A DNA stretch of 26,591 nt from positions 1 to 26,591 of IMG/VR virus record IMGVR_UViG_3300042549_001975, one strand, 5' to 3'. This document shows, one piece after another, positions 26,497 through 26,591 of the stretch; the first letter of the stretch is position 1; each line of letters opens with the position of its first letter. The stretch comes from a virus. Both the position numbers and the translations under genes were made by a program. The notes under the pieces were generated by a model that had not been told where the DNA came from, did no database searches, and saw only the letters and a program-made list of their open reading frames with translations.

Positions 26497-26591
26497 GATA
26501 CTTTCCCGTCTTTGGACTGAATCTCAATCCGTTGAATTGACAGAGGCGCGCCGTTGATGTTCAACTCATAGCCTGTTTGCACGATTTTACC
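26493..26591 (-). CDS. 3' end of a gene, truncated by window edge
   Basis: The last 32 codons of an open frame that enters from beyond the right edge: V-Q-T-G-Y-E-L-N-I-N-G-A-P-L-S-I-Q-R-I-E, then I-Q-S-K-D-G-K-V-S and a stop overlapping the fibre ATG (ATGA). The beta-rich pattern suits a structural protein but the fragment is too short to assign. Confidence 0.6.
   Translation of the reverse strand, partial: GKIVQTGYELNINGAPLSIQRIEIQSKDGKVS

Noticed and set aside
1-26591. tRNA genes, insertion sequences and integrase
   Set aside because: Looked for cloverleaf-like segments, terminal inverted repeats with transposase, and tyrosine or serine recombinase motifs; none were found by eye.

Overview
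The window is a piece of a tailed double-stranded DNA phage (Caudoviricetes). It carries a large terminase, a P22-type portal, tail fibres, a lysis cassette, a replication and recombination module and putative DNA-ejection proteins. No tape-measure or sheath gene is seen, and the portal plus ejection-type proteins suggest a podovirus-like particle. Several proteins (the 148-aa coiled-coil/TM protein, the 81-aa origin protein, the Q-E-P-V-A cassette protein) look like families I recall from uncultured aquatic phages. The host is plausibly a Burkholderiales-type betaproteobacterium, but that is inference. No integrase, DNA polymerase, tRNA, major capsid or tail-tube gene lies in the window, so it is probably only part of the genome.

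Layout. (1) 15-9203, all minus strand, read right to left: small terminase candidate, large terminase, portal, an 801-aa repeat-rich fibre, two tandem paralogous small proteins, then a tightly overlapping run of small membrane proteins ending in a holin candidate and a GH24 lysozyme. (2) 9204-10142: a mostly non-coding region with six perfect matches to the DnaA-box consensus TTATNCACA, an iteron-like TTGACCCT array, a 14-bp palindrome and a long hairpin. It contains one 81-aa gene and looks like a plasmid-style replication origin. (3) 10134-12327, minus: a TOPRIM-RepA-type primase/helicase and a small HTH regulator. (4) 12328-12435: a divergent promoter/operator region. (5) 12436-20961, plus: an early operon with a Sak4-like ATPase, a DUF669 ssDNA-binding candidate, a Cas4/RecB-type Fe-S nuclease, an SF2 helicase and a VRR-NUC nuclease, followed by a train of about ten very small accessory genes, most joined by ATGA stop/start overlaps. 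(6) 20965-26591, minus, converging on the early operon: three putative ejection/internal virion proteins, a small cupin, a tail-collar fibre and the 3' end of one more gene.

Working model (inference): the HTH protein tunes the divergent early promoters. Host DnaA and an iteron-binding protein open the origin, the primase/helicase loads there and host polymerase copies the DNA. The Sak4/DUF669/nuclease/helicase set handles recombination. The two minus-strand late blocks build the particle and lyse the cell. Start codons were re-chosen from ribosome binding sites and stop/start overlaps. All family assignments are from motif reading and memory, with no database search.
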